A stretch of DNA of 64,000 bases from Bacteroidaceae bacterium (GTDB lineage: Bacteria > Bacteroidota > Bacteroidia > Bacteroidales > Bacteroidaceae). Both the position numbers and the translations under genes were made by a program. The stretch covers positions 42,478-106,477 of the forward strand of contig JAFTVE010000026.1 of the NCBI GenBank assembly GCA_017465905.1. The letters run 5' to 3'. Positions 8,783 through 17,718 of this stretch are shown piece by piece (within the stretch, counting starts at the first letter, position 1; each line of letters starts with the position of its first letter). The notes under the pieces were generated by a model. It was not told the origin of the DNA, did no database searches, and was given only the letters and a program-made list of their open reading frames with translations.

Positions 8783-8810
8783 AATTGTTGCAGCTGTGAC
8801 GATAATTTGT

Positions 8811-8818
8811 TACTTTTG
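8811..8818 (+). promoter_or_regulatory. Promoter -7 element (TACTTTTG) of mazG
   Basis: TACTTTTG fits TAnnTTTG and lies 17 bp before the mazG ATG at 8836, giving a short leader. Confidence 0.5.
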
Positions 8819-8835
8819 TCGTAAAAATAGAAACA

Positions 8836-9705
8836 ATGAGTACAAGACAACAACAGATGGAGGCCTTCGGACGCTTTCTTGATGTGCTCGATGAGTTGCG
8901 TGAGAAATGTCCGTGGGACCGCAAGCAGACCAACGAGAGTCTGCGACCCAATACGATAGAGGAGGTATACGAACTGTGCGATGCGCTAATCAATGAGGAT
9001 GATGCCAACATCTGCAAGGAACTGGGCGATGTGTTGCTCCACGTGGCGTTCTATGCCAAAATTGCTTCGGAGAAGGGACAGTTTGATATAAAGGATGTGT
9101 GTGACCGCCTGTGCGACAAACTCATCTTCCGCCATCCTCATGTGTTTCCACCTAAAGAGGAAAGTGTAAAGATAAAAGATGAAAGTTGCCGTCCGGATGG
9201 TAATGACTCTCCACTTTCATCTGTCAACTTTCAACCCGAGAAGGTTACTACGGCGACACAGGTGTCGGAAAACTGGGAACAGCTCAAACTGAAGGAGAAG
9301 GGTGGTAACAAGCGTGTGCTCAGCGGAGTACCCTCAGGATTACCCTCTATAGTGAAAGCATATCGTATCCAGGAGAAGGCTCGCAACGTGGGGTTTGAAT
9401 GGGATGATGCTTCCGGTGCGTGGGAGAAACTGATGGAGGAGATGGAGGAACTGCGCGTGGAACTTGAGCGTGGTGATCATGATCTCGCTGAGGCAGAGTT
9501 GGGCGATTTGCTCTTTGCTACCATTAATGTGGCGCGTATGAATGGACTCAGCCCCGACAATGCGCTGGAACGTACCAATCAGAAGTTTATCCGTCGCTTC
9601 AACTATGTGGAGGAGGGCGCTATTGCTCAAGGACGCAACCTCAAGGATATGACTCTGGAGGAGATGGATGCCTTGTGGGATGAGGCGAAGAGCAAGGGGC
9701 AGTGA
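8836..9705 (+). CDS. mazG: Nucleoside triphosphate pyrophosphohydrolase MazG
   Basis: The protein has two MazG domains. The first holds CPWDRKQT, EEVYE (42-46) and KELGD (61-65), the metal-binding EExxE and ExxD pattern. The second holds EKARNVGFEWDD and EMEELRVELERGD...EAELGDLLFA. MazG hydrolyses NTPs and dNTPs to monophosphates, cleaning the nucleotide pool. It is 289 residues against about 263 for the family. The extra residues (about 108-136) sit between the domains and are encoded by an intergenic-type repeat (9157-9243) read in frame. Both catalytic regions look intact, so it is probably active. Confidence 0.93.
   Translation: MSTRQQQMEAFGRFLDVLDELREKCPWDRKQTNESLRPNTIEEVYELCDALINEDDANICKELGDVLLHVAFYAKIASEKGQFDIKDVCDRLCDKLIFRHPHVFPPKEESVKIKDESCRPDGNDSPLSSVNFQPEKVTTATQVSENWEQLKLKEKGGNKRVLSGVPSGLPSIVKAYRIQEKARNVGFEWDDASGAWEKLMEEMEELRVELERGDHDLAEAELGDLLFATINVARMNGLSPDNALERTNQKFIRRFNYVEEGAIAQGRNLKDMTLEEMDALWDEAKSKGQ
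9157..9243. repeat. Intergenic-type repeat inserted in frame in mazG
   Basis: The segment resembles the AAAGTTGAAAG spacer arms near 6060 and 58070 and contains GCCGTCCGGATGG, also present in the hairpin at 19118-19130. It encodes 29 residues with no counterpart in the usual MazG linker. Confidence 0.6.
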
Positions 9706-9795
9706 ATTGAGTTTTGAGTTTTTAAGTTTGACAAGTTTACAAATATGTTACATGTAAGGTCCTTGCTTGGCTCAAGAACTTAAAAACTCAAAAAC
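9706..9795. repeat. Inverted-arm spacer of AACTCAAAAACTT units
   Basis: GAGTTTTGAGTTTTTAAGTTTG is mirrored by the units CTTAAAAACTCAAAAACTTA from 9779 on, with a unique spacer between. It could fold into a long AU-rich hairpin between the convergent genes. Confidence 0.55.
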
Positions 9796-12501
9796 TTAAA
9801 AACTTGCAAGCGAAACATACCACTCCGTCAGCTCTGTCTTCGGGTAGTAGTGGCGGAGTATTTCTTTGTAGTTGTATCCCTGGGCGCCCATTACGGCAGC
9901 GCCTATCTGGCATAGCCCTACGCCATGTCCCCAGCCTGAGCCGTGGAGGATGAATAAGGGCCTCTCCCCATCCCTCTCCCAAGGAGAGGGGGACTCAGAC
10001 ATCGCGGCACTGCTCTCGGTGGACTCTGCAACTCCCTCTCCTTGGGAGAGGGTTGGGGTGAGGCTTTCTACCTTTTCCACCTCGAAGGCGCTGCTATAGA
10101 GATGACTCTCCGAGAGCGTGCGCCGTATCTCCAGCTCCTTGCCGATGATTCGGGTGGCTTTGGTGCCGACGATTTGTAGACGTACAATACGTCCCGAGGG
10201 ACCGCGCTCAATGGGGATGAGGTCAACGATGTCGCCATAGTCGAATCCTCCGCGACGGCGTACGAGTTCGCTCAGTTCGGCTTGGGTATACTTCACGGTC
10301 CAGCGATAGAAGTCTGTCGACTGGTCGTAGTGGTTGAGTACTTCCGAAAGCACTTTCTTGTCGTTGGTGTTGCAGAAGGGGTCGTCCACAACGCTGAGGT
10401 AGGGATGGGGCGTATCGTCCCAACAGCTCTCATACAGTTCGCTCCTACCACCGCAGCACTTGCTGAACCGGGCATCACAGACTGCTCCCTCGTAGCTGAG
10501 CACGATACCGCGCGTAGCTCGGATGGCCTCAAGAACCTGTGGCGTAACCTTACGGCTTACACCTTGATAGCGTTGGCAATGGTCATCGGCACATACGTCG
10601 AAGTGGGCATGCGCTTCACGGTCGTACCAACGGATAGCCTCCCCCTTACCCCTCCCAAGGAGGGGTGATTCAGACATCGCGGAGGTAATATGGAGAATAA
10701 CATTTTCGATGTTGTCAATAACCTCTTCATTCGTGAAACGCAATGTTCGATATCCTGCTTCTGCTAATAATTTGTCTCGAATTTTGTCTGCTTCTTTTTG
10801 CTTTGGGTTGTTGTGATAACTTCCATCTATTTCGATGATAATATTTAGTGGCAAACAAATGAAATCTACTATGAAATCTCCGATGATATGTTGCCTTCTA
10901 AATCGCACCCCCAACTTCTTCGCACGCAATCTCCCCCAAAGGCGTTTTTCAGCTTCTGTAGGATATCGCTTTTGATTCATTGCATATTCCTTCAATAATA
11001 CATATATGTCAGGGTGTGCCGTTTTGTATTTTTCTATGCTAGGAAGTGGCTTTGGATGAGTGTCAGCGATGTCTGCATCACCCCTCCTTGGGAGGGGCAG
11101 GGGGGAGGCCCCTATCTGTGCCAACAGCCAACTGCGGGAGATGATGGCATGTGCCTTGAGAAGTTCGATGGAAGAGGTACCGCTCATCTCTGAGGCGATG
11201 ACGCTGGTGAGATAGTCTTCAATGGCGATGCGGTTGATGGCATGTAGCTCGCCGTCGATGATGCGTAGGATGAGTGACCCCTGGAAGGTCTGTGTCTCCT
11301 GTTGCTGCCAATGAAACTCCTTGCCGATGGTGACGCTGTGGAGGCTGAAGGTGCTAGTGTCGCCCCCCTCAATAGCGAAGCCCTTGGCTTGTCCAGGAAC
11401 TCTCTTTCGGGGGGAGCCTGCAAACATCACGGTGTCTCCCACGTTGTATGTCGTGCCATTCCTTGTCAGTACGATGGTGTCCTTGCCTGTAGCAGTGTCT
11501 CTGCTTATTGTAGCAGTGTAGGTAATAGATTCTTTTTTATCGGTATCCGAATTACCCCTACCAAGGAGGGGCAGGGAGGAGGTCTCAAACCTGATTTCCT
11601 TCCCTTGCATGATGCCCACATCAATGGTGGGCTCGGTGCGTACGCCTACCTCGCATAATATGTCGAGTGCTTGGGATATGCTGAGACGCTCGTAGTCTTC
11701 GGCTCGTGGGGTCACCAGGAGTCCACACATGTCCAGTGCGCCTGGACTGATGAGGTATTTGCTCTCTCCCTCAGCGGTGTAGCAGCGGGGGCGGTGTGCT
11801 CTGCGTGGGATGACGATGAGGTTGACCTGCTCGCCTTGACGGAAGGCTACCACGTTGATGCACGGCTCGTATTCTCCTTCGGGGATAGGCAGTTGATTGT
11901 ATAGTTGACCGAAGGTGCCGGTACCTTCTGCGTTGCGGATAAGATAAGCCTGATAGCCGAATGGGGCTATTGCTTGTAGATGGCCCATGTCGGTGATGCT
12001 CTTGGCATACTCTACTAAGGGGATTCCTGTACCTATGCCGGCCTGCAGATGTAGATGGTCGGGAGCGGATGCGCCGCACTTGGGGCCGTTATAGAATACG
12101 ATGTACTCCTCAGGCAAGGCCTTGACAGCTTGTATGAGTGAGTCGTATGCTTCGATGATGTTCTGTCGGCGGTGTGTGGTGGATGCTATCGTGTAGTGGC
12201 CTCGCAGGATGGGGAATGGGTTTACCAACCACTCGAAATTCTCGTTCAAGGCAAGGCATTGCTGCTCTTCCGGACGGTTGGCGTGGCAGAGGAAGCAGGG
12301 GCGTGCGGCTATGCTTGTCTTGTCGATGCTTGCACCGGTAGAGACCATCCGTGCCGGGTTGCACTGTACCCGGAGTGCAGTGGGTAGCTTTGCCGAGTGC
12401 AGCTCACGGCTCCATACAGCGTCAAGTGCCTCATTGTTGTCATGGGCTAAAGGCCATTCACGCAGTTGTGCCTCAAAGAATGTTTCTAAGCTGTCGGTCA
12501 T
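9796..12501 (-). CDS. DUF4922 (HIT-like) + SpoIID/LytB protein with three in-frame repeat insertions, one carrying a DUF559 endonuclease domain
   Basis: The 901-residue protein combines two native parts. Residues 1-300 are a DUF4922/HIT-like domain with CFLCHANRPEEQQ and the nucleotide-phosphoryl-transfer motif DHLHLQ. The rest is a SpoIID/LytB-type domain, with INRIAIEDYLTSVIASEMSG, KAHAIISRSWLLAQ, FSKCCGGRSE and the closing GSGWGHGVGLCQIGA. Three pieces are foreign: residues about 306-317 (LLGRG repeat), 465-622 (PLPRRG, a DUF559 PD-(D/E)XK domain, SPLLGRGKG) and 812-847 (LTPTLSQGEG...SPSPWERDG). The frame stays open through all three and the SpoIID motifs resume exactly, so the gene is probably still functional. 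SpoIID domains cleave glycan strands or act on peptidoglycan; the joint role with DUF4922 is unknown. It follows the GT2 gene on the same strand. Confidence 0.85.
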   Translation of the reverse strand: MTDSLETFFEAQLREWPLAHDNNEALDAVWSRELHSAKLPTALRVQCNPARMVSTGASIDKTSIAARPCFLCHANRPEEQQCLALNENFEWLVNPFPILRGHYTIASTTHRRQNIIEAYDSLIQAVKALPEEYIVFYNGPKCGASAPDHLHLQAGIGTGIPLVEYAKSITDMGHLQAIAPFGYQAYLIRNAEGTGTFGQLYNQLPIPEGEYEPCINVVAFRQGEQVNLIVIPRRAHRPRCYTAEGESKYLISPGALDMCGLLVTPRAEDYERLSISQALDILCEVGVRTEPTIDVGIMQGKEIRFETSSLPLLGRGNSDTDKKESITYTATISRDTATGKDTIVLTRNGTTYNVGDTVMFAGSPRKRVPGQAKGFAIEGGDTSTFSLHSVTIGKEFHWQQQETQTFQGSLILRIIDGELHAINRIAIEDYLTSVIASEMSGTSSIELLKAHAIISRSWLLAQIGASPLPLPRRGDADIADTHPKPLPSIEKYKTAHPDIYVLLKEYAMNQKRYPTEAEKRLWGRLRAKKLGVRFRRQHIIGDFIVDFICLPLNIIIEIDGSYHNNPKQKEADKIRDKLLAEAGYRTLRFTNEEVIDNIENVILHITSAMSESPLLGRGKGEAIRWYDREAHAHFDVCADDHCQRYQGVSRKVTPQVLEAIRATRGIVLSYEGAVCDARFSKCCGGRSELYESCWDDTPHPYLSVVDDPFCNTNDKKVLSEVLNHYDQSTDFYRWTVKYTQAELSELVRRRGGFDYGDIVDLIPIERGPSGRIVRLQIVGTKATRIIGKELEIRRTLSESHLYSSAFEVEKVESLTPTLSQGEGVAESTESSAAMSESPSPWERDGERPLFILHGSGWGHGVGLCQIGAAVMGAQGYNYKEILRHYYPKTELTEWYVSLASF
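9960..10064. mobile_element. 105-bp MITE-like element inside the SpoIID gene
   Basis: The ends are 31-bp inverted repeats with 29 matches (GCCTCTCCCCATCC, then CTCTCCCAAGGAGAGGG at the left). Its length is a multiple of three. The interior shares CAGACATCGCGG with the larger DUF559 element, so they belong to one family. Confidence 0.75.
10637..11109 (-). mobile_element. 473-bp element carrying a DUF559 endonuclease frame, inserted in frame in the SpoIID gene
   Basis: The outer 44 bp at 10637-10680 and 11066-11109 are inverted copies with 41 matches, each containing the palindrome CCCCTCCCAAGGAGGGG and ending in CAGACATCGC. The interior encodes a complete DUF559 (Vsr-like) domain from about the internal ATG at 10980: PTEAEKRLWGRLRAKKLG, FRRQHIIGDFIVDFICL, IIIEIDGSYH. 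The Asp and Glu-x-Asp of the PD-(D/E)XK active site are kept. No clear target duplication is seen. Confidence 0.75.
11551..11584. repeat. Short copy of the CCCCTCC-GGAGGGG repeat in the DUF4922-SpoIID gene
   Basis: ACCCCTACCAAGGAGGGG followed by CAGGGAGGAGG resembles one end of the DUF559 element and encodes SSLPLLGRGN in the linker between the two native domains. Confidence 0.6.
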
Positions 12502-12564
12502 GGTGCTTATTTCCTTTGTAGATATTGTGAGTCGTAAGGGAGTATGGATAGCTTATGCCACTGT

Positions 12565-14001
12565 CTATCTCAGTTGCTTCCTTGCCCGTATTTCTTGGGT
12601 GCGCAGGCTATCTTTGTAGTGGTTATGAGCAGCTACACGTTCGGGACTGAGTGCAGCGTCGCTGTTTCCTTCCCAACGGCGGCATAGGTAGATGGGCTCA
12701 TAGATGCGGCCTAGGCGATATTGACGGCAGATGGCTATGCCTACTGCATAGTCTTCGCCATAGCTCACGTTAGGGAAGCCTAGTTCACGGATTACAGGGG
12801 TGTAGAATGCACGTGGAGCACCTAGTCCGTTGATGCGTAGGGCGTTATTCATGCCATTCTCTTCGGTCCACTCCCGATGGTCGATGATGCCCGGAGGCAG
12901 TGTCTCCAAAGCAAAGTTGCACAGACGATAGCTGCCTACTACCATGGCGCAGTGTTCGCGACGGAAAGTATCAACGATGCGCTGTAGGGTGTGTTCGTCG
13001 CTGTATAGATCATCACTGTCAAGCTGTACGGCATAGCGCCCACATTGTGGATGGCGTATGGCGAGATCCCAGCAACCACCAATACCAAGGTCTTGGCGCT
13101 CAGGAATGATGTGGACAACGGGGGAGGCAGCTTCAATTATCTCTGAAGTACCGTCCGTAGAGTGGTTATCCACCACGATGAGGTTGAAGGTGAAGTCCGT
13201 TTTCTGTGAGAGTACCGATTGTATGGCATCACCGATGGTTCGTGCGCGGTTTTTTACGGGAATGATGACGCTGGCTTCGCAAGGAAAGTATTCTAAGGAG
13301 GTGTCGATACTCTGAAGGGTATGGTAGTCTATGAATGCGTCTATGGCTTTGAGGTGTGCTGTGCAGGCTCGCTCCATCTCTATCTGTATTTGTCTATTGC
13401 GAGGGTCGACGTAGTCGAATTGTTTCTCTCCCGAGGAGCGCATGTCTAGCTCATGTTCGGTATATAGGTACTCGTTGATGTGGACAAGCCGTCCTGCACG
13501 ACTGATGTAGAGGCGCAGTTGGTAGAGTGCAGCGTGCTGCATTGCTTCGGGGGCTGTGGCGAGGAATCGGCGCAGAGCTTCTGTACGTATCAGTACTAAT
13601 GGGCCGAAGTCAAAGTCGTCGCGTACGCTACCTTCTTGATATTCATTGGTGGGTACGGCCTGCGTCGCACCCTGTTTCATGACGTGGCGATTGCTATATA
13701 CCCAGTCGGCTTCGCTCTCTTGAGCAGTGCGCAACATGTGCTCTATGGCTCTATAACCTATGGATAGGGCGCCAGCATGAGTGTATAGTAGGCAATACTC
13801 GCTTGTGCAACTATCGGTAATCTTGTTCAACACCTCTGTGGACATGCTACGCTCAAGAGGGATGAAAGGCATTCCTTCTTCTTGGTGTAGTTGGAGGATA
13901 TGAACTTGTGCTATTTGTGCCTCTTCGTTAAATGCATCTTGCAGTGCTGAAGCTTGCTTCTCATTGATATATGGGATAAAGCAATCTATAGTATGTACCA
14001 T
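12565..14001 (-). CDS. Family 2 glycosyltransferase
   Basis: The protein has 478 residues. After a divergent N-terminal region (about 1-240, with [15 protein letters not shown] and a WVYSNRHV stretch that looks like a second, degenerate GT-A fold) comes a clear GT2 domain: [41 protein letters not shown] and the metal-binding [10 protein letters not shown]2 enzymes transfer sugars from nucleotide donors; the acceptor here is unknown. It lies 63 bp upstream of the DUF4922-SpoIID gene on the same strand, so the pair probably forms an operon. No membrane segments are obvious. Confidence 0.85.
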   Translation of the reverse strand: MVHTIDCFIPYINEKQASALQDAFNEEAQIAQVHILQLHQEEGMPFIPLERSMSTEVLNKITDSCTSEYCLLYTHAGALSIGYRAIEHMLRTAQESEADWVYSNRHVMKQGATQAVPTNEYQEGSVRDDFDFGPLVLIRTEALRRFLATAPEAMQHAALYQLRLYISRAGRLVHINEYLYTEHELDMRSSGEKQFDYVDPRNRQIQIEMERACTAHLKAIDAFIDYHTLQSIDTSLEYFPCEASVIIPVKNRARTIGDAIQSVLSQKTDFTFNLIVVDNHSTDGTSEIIEAASPVVHIIPERQDLGIGGCWDLAIRHPQCGRYAVQLDSDDLYSDEHTLQRIVDTFRREHCAMVVGSYRLCNFALETLPPGIIDHREWTEENGMNNALRINGLGAPRAFYTPVIRELGFPNVSYGEDYAVGIAICRQYRLGRIYEPIYLCRRWEGNSDAALSPERVAAHNHYKDSLRTQEIRARKQLR

Positions 14002-14022
14002 GATACTACTGTATTTATTTTC

Positions 14023-15330
14023 TTATTCGTCCCTATTGTAGCGTATCTTGTGGTCTTCGGCATTGTAGTCTACTTTTAACTTTTTGTTCCTGTCGTAGAA
14101 GTATTGGTGATTCCCATTGCCGTTTGAATATGTATACTTGCTCTTAAGGAATTCTATTACTGACTCCTGCTTGAGGTGCGAACTAAGACTCAGTTCTACA
14201 AGGAAGGTCTTGTCATTGTCGAAGAAAAAACTCACCTCGTCCATTACGTCGGGACCCGCATATCCTTGGATTTCATCGCCAATGGCGTATTCTATGTATG
14301 ACGGTTGCTCTATCATGGGAGTTAGCTCCTCTCCATACATATATACTACCTGTTCCCGTGTTTGATCCAGCGCAATGCTGAAGTCCTCGAAGAGGTCATG
14401 GTTGAGGCCTAGATAGGTGAGGTTGGTGGAACCATCGAATGTAATCTTTACCTGAGAACTTTCGAAGCTGGATTTGTTGGTGTAGGCATACATATGCCCA
14501 TTGGTCTCAGCCTTGTATATATAATACTTGTTGTTGAGGTAGTCAATGAGTGCCGAGTTCGAGAAGTTCTTCTTGCTGTATATGATGTAGATAGCATCTG
14601 TTAATTTAGTGCGTTTGTTAATTTTGAAGGTCGTCATCTTCTCATCTGTCATGTAATGCACTATTTCGGGGGTAGCTGATAGGGCTGTGCCGTATGTGGC
14701 GCATACTTCCTCTTGTGTGAGGCCGATAGCTTGTGTGTAGTCATAGATTAGTCCGCCGACCTTGACTAGTACTACAGCTGTACCTTCACTTGTGGCTATA
14801 TCAATCAGTGTGATGCCTTCAGCTTTGCCAGTGATGGTGCCCCATTTGTCAACGATAGCAGTCTTGTCGTTGTGTGAACGGTATGATTTAATTTTTCCTT
14901 TGATTAAGTTTTCGTAAGAGGGAGTAATGTTGATGTTATAACTAGTCTCTACGATGCTGATGAGGCGCGAGTAGGTGGTAGACTCTCCACTGTTTTTGTC
15001 TCTAGCTACGAATGTGTTGGCTTTCATGTCAGTTATGTAGAGTGTCTTCTTGTTTCCCTCATACGATGCCAGCACTGAAGCATTGGCATTTACCATGGAG
15101 AATACACCAGGAGTCTTGTCTGTAAAATCTACAGCATTAAGGTCGTTTGTATAGTAGAAGTCGCCATCTTCTGTAAACTTCATTACTTCTACAGTTCCTA
15201 GTTCTGCATTTTCATATATCCATGTCCCTGCCAAATCAGCAATTGTCACTACAAGTACTTCTTGTGGTTCCTCTTCTTGACAACTTGCCAATAAACCTAA
15301 TAGGCTGATAAAATAAAATAGCTTTTTCAT
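14023..15330 (-). CDS. Lipoprotein of unknown function
   Basis: The 435-residue protein has a lipoprotein signal (MKKLFYFISLLGLLASCQEEE), with the lipobox Cys after LLAS. The first part, LAGTWIYENAELGTVEVMKF...EDGDFYYTND, resembles lipocalin-like DUF domains. A middle segment (KIKSYRSHNDKTAIVDKWGTITGKAEGITLIDIATSEGTAVVLVKV) looks like a bacterial Ig-like Big_2 domain. The second half has two similar stretches beginning QAIGLTQEEVCATYG and IALDQTREQVVYMYG, which suggests a tandem repeat. It is likely anchored to the outer or inner membrane. The function is not recognisable. The gene ends 21 bp before the GT2 start and may be read with it. Confidence 0.8.
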   Translation of the reverse strand: MKKLFYFISLLGLLASCQEEEPQEVLVVTIADLAGTWIYENAELGTVEVMKFTEDGDFYYTNDLNAVDFTDKTPGVFSMVNANASVLASYEGNKKTLYITDMKANTFVARDKNSGESTTYSRLISIVETSYNINITPSYENLIKGKIKSYRSHNDKTAIVDKWGTITGKAEGITLIDIATSEGTAVVLVKVGGLIYDYTQAIGLTQEEVCATYGTALSATPEIVHYMTDEKMTTFKINKRTKLTDAIYIIYSKKNFSNSALIDYLNNKYYIYKAETNGHMYAYTNKSSFESSQVKITFDGSTNLTYLGLNHDLFEDFSIALDQTREQVVYMYGEELTPMIEQPSYIEYAIGDEIQGYAGPDVMDEVSFFFDNDKTFLVELSLSSHLKQESVIEFLKSKYTYSNGNGNHQYFYDRNKKLKVDYNAEDHKIRYNRDE

Positions 15331-15522
15331 AATCTTTTTAATGTTGTTGAGTATGTTAAGGTTTCCCTTCTATTATTACGCTGCAAATATAGCTAACTTT
15401 TGTGAGAATAGCTATTTTTGTGTCACTTTTTGGAGGCTGTCTGTATGTGTTTCCATGGGCTAAAACAAAGAATAATGGCTGAACCAGCCATTATTCTTGT
15501 GTTAATGAATCTATGTGAGCTA

Positions 15523-16395
15523 TTATTTTTCTTGATAGAAGCGGATATAGTCTATTTCGTAGCGTAACGGGTATTTCTCTGGATTGGGCTCTCCTCCGTG
15601 TTGCCCGCCAATCGCAAGGTTGAGTAGGAAGTATTGCGGAGTGTGGAAGGGATTCTTGCCTTCTCCATAGGTGCCGTTGATGGTTTTCGTGAGGTCTATA
15701 TCGTTGAGTAGTTCATCATCGAGATAGATGCGCAGATACTCGGGCTGCCACTCCATACGCCATACATGGAACTTTTGTGCCCAGTCAGGATCTTTGTCAG
15801 TGAAATGGGTGAAAGGGATTGCCTTAGAGTTCCATACGGCTTGGTTGTTGTCGTTGCCCCATGCGGCATTGGCCAGAATGTGGGGCGCGTCCTTGATGCG
15901 GTAGTATTCCATCACGTCGATTTCTCCGCAGGAGGGCCAGTGCCATTGTGTACCGAGTGTCCAGATTGCGGGCCATGCTCCCTCGAGTACTGGGATGCGG
16001 GCACGAACTTCCAATGTGCCGAATAGAAATTCGTGCTTACCACGCGTGTTTACTGAAGCGGAGGTGTATTCGGCGTATTCGCGTTGTTGACGCCAGTCGG
16101 GGCGACGACGGCGAGGGTGACCATCCTGACTTGTTTCGTCAAACTTTACATAATTAGGGTTCTTAACCTGTTCGTGGCGTGCTGTGATGATGAGGCAGCC
16201 ATCGCGGCAGATAGCGTTGTCGGACTGGTACCATTGAAGTTCATGGTTGCGGACGAATCCCTTCTCGTAGTTCCAATCTGCTTCGTTGAGTGGCCCGGCA
16301 GTGTTGAACTCGTCACTCCATACGAGAGTGCGCTCTTGTGCATTGACGATGAAGAGGGTAGCGCAGAGGCTGGACAGCAGAAAAAGTCTTTTCAT
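15523..16395 (-). CDS. Glycoside hydrolase family 16 (laminarinase-like endo-beta-1,3-glucanase)
   Basis: The 290-residue protein has a signal peptide ending near VNAQE. The catalytic motif GEIDVMEYYR has the nucleophile Glu148, Asp150 and acid/base Glu153 of GH16. Other landmarks are LVWSDEFNT at the start, GAWPAIWTLGT before the motif, WRMEWQPEYLRIYLDDELL and the terminal YEIDYIRFYQ. The four-residue spacing (ExDxME, beta-bulge type) fits laminarinases and related endo-beta-glucanases. It acts in the periplasm or at the surface on beta-glucans. The neighbours GH105 and AraC suggest a small polysaccharide-use locus. Confidence 0.92.
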   Translation of the reverse strand: MKRLFLLSSLCATLFIVNAQERTLVWSDEFNTAGPLNEADWNYEKGFVRNHELQWYQSDNAICRDGCLIITARHEQVKNPNYVKFDETSQDGHPRRRRPDWRQQREYAEYTSASVNTRGKHEFLFGTLEVRARIPVLEGAWPAIWTLGTQWHWPSCGEIDVMEYYRIKDAPHILANAAWGNDNNQAVWNSKAIPFTHFTDKDPDWAQKFHVWRMEWQPEYLRIYLDDELLNDIDLTKTINGTYGEGKNPFHTPQYFLLNLAIGGQHGGEPNPEKYPLRYEIDYIRFYQEK

Positions 16396-16501
16396 GAGTG
16401 ATGTGTTTGTAGTGAAAAAACACGGGATAAGCTGTAAGCATAACCCCGTGCAATGATGTCTTGACTTGAAGTGCGGCTATTTCAAAGCCGTGCATTAAGG
16501 A

Positions 16502-17620
16502 TCAATGGTTGTCAATGTAGCGAACCATTTCGCAAGCGGCGAGGAGGAAAGCGCCAACGCCAAAATTGGCTGTTGAGTTGGCATCGACAATCTGACCAGG
16601 GATAGCACGCTCGCCAATGGGCTGTACATAACCTACACGGCCATCAGGCTGCAGTGCTACTGTAGTAAGGTATGTCCATGCGCTCTCTACAGTAGGCCAA
16701 TAAACCTTCTCATCGAGGAAACCGTTGTTGATACCCCAGAGGATACCATAGGTGAAGAATGCTGTTCCACTGGTCTCGGGACCGGGGGCATGATCCTTGT
16801 CAAACATGCTTCGTGTCCAATAGCCTTCGGGTTGCTGGCAGTTTTTCACGGCCTCGGCCATCTTTGTGTAGACGTCGATGAATTCATCGCGGTGTGCATT
16901 GTCTTCGGGGAGGTCCTTCAATACTTTTGCAAGACCTGCGAGTACCCAGCCATCACCACGTGCCCAGAAATCCTTACCGCCGTTGTTGCTGGTGTGCTTA
17001 GGGTATACATACTTAGCATCGCGATAGAAGAGGTGCTCTTCCTCATCGTACATGATGCTCTGTGCATACTTGAAGTATTCATACAGTTTGTCCAGATAGA
17101 GCTGGTTGCCGGTGATATTATACATCTTTGTCATTACAGGCATCACCATATAGAGACCATCTGACCACCACCAGTAGTCGTTCTGTGGAGTACTCATCTG
17201 ATACTCCATCACCTCGCGTGCTCTGGCAATCTTCATAGTATCAGGTTCCAGGTTGTAGAGGTCAGCATAAGTTTGGAAACAAATCTGCCAATCGCCGAAT
17301 AGTACATACTCGGGACGCTCGCCGTATGAGTAACGCCATTCCTCCTTATTAGTATTAGTGGCACCCCAATAGCGATTGTGCTCTGCCCAACGTTTGGTGT
17401 AGTTGAGTTGCTCCTCGTTGCCTGTGAGGAAATATACCTCCATGTTACCAGTGTGATAGGCTGCATTGTCCCAGAAAGGACGTGTCTCAGGCTTGTTGTT
17501 GGTTTGCCAATAGGTGTTTACTTTGTCAATGATGCTTAGCACCTCGTTCTTCTTGGGAGTTGTTGATGCACAACTCATCATTAGCGCTGTTAACGCTAGG
17601 AGAATAGCTGTTTTTTTCAT
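16502..17620 (-). CDS. Glycoside hydrolase family 105 (unsaturated rhamnogalacturonyl hydrolase-like) lipoprotein
   Basis: An ATG exists at 17629, but the second at 17620 gives a clean lipoprotein signal (MKKTAILLALTALMMSC) and was chosen. The protein (about 372 residues) has the (alpha/alpha)6-barrel features of YteR/GH105: WWWSDGLYMVMPVM with the catalytic Asp (about residue 144 from this start), FWARGDGWVLAGLAKVL and ETSGTAFFTYGILWGIN. GH105 enzymes remove 4,5-unsaturated galacturonate or glucuronate left by polysaccharide lyases. With GH16 downstream and AraC upstream on the same strand it fits a pectin or plant/algal glycan locus, but the GH16-GH105 pairing has no obvious single substrate. 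Confidence 0.9.
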   Translation of the reverse strand: MKKTAILLALTALMMSCASTTPKKNEVLSIIDKVNTYWQTNNKPETRPFWDNAAYHTGNMEVYFLTGNEEQLNYTKRWAEHNRYWGATNTNKEEWRYSYGERPEYVLFGDWQICFQTYADLYNLEPDTMKIARAREVMEYQMSTPQNDYWWWSDGLYMVMPVMTKMYNITGNQLYLDKLYEYFKYAQSIMYDEEEHLFYRDAKYVYPKHTSNNGGKDFWARGDGWVLAGLAKVLKDLPEDNAHRDEFIDVYTKMAEAVKNCQQPEGYWTRSMFDKDHAPGPETSGTAFFTYGILWGINNGFLDEKVYWPTVESAWTYLTTVALQPDGRVGYVQPIGERAIPGQIVDANSTANFGVGAFLLAACEMVRYIDNH

Positions 17621-17718
17621 GTTATACATTTAATATTTTGTGTCAGTGTCTGGCAAAGATAATACAAACCCCAAGAAAAACCAAATATATTCATCTATTT
17701 CTTGTTATGTGGCCTTTT

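Larger units (their letters stand above)
8385..8835. other. Intergenic region with an inverted-repeat element
   Basis: This gap between divergent genes holds the 19-bp inverted repeat pair at 8665-8782 and the mazG promoter. An 83-codon frame at 8509-8760 reads through part of the repeat and shows no protein-like features. Confidence 0.55.

Noticed and set aside
9960-11109. SpoIID gene as a pseudogene
   Set aside because: Despite three inserts the frame is continuous from 12501 to 9796 and the closing SpoIID motif is intact.
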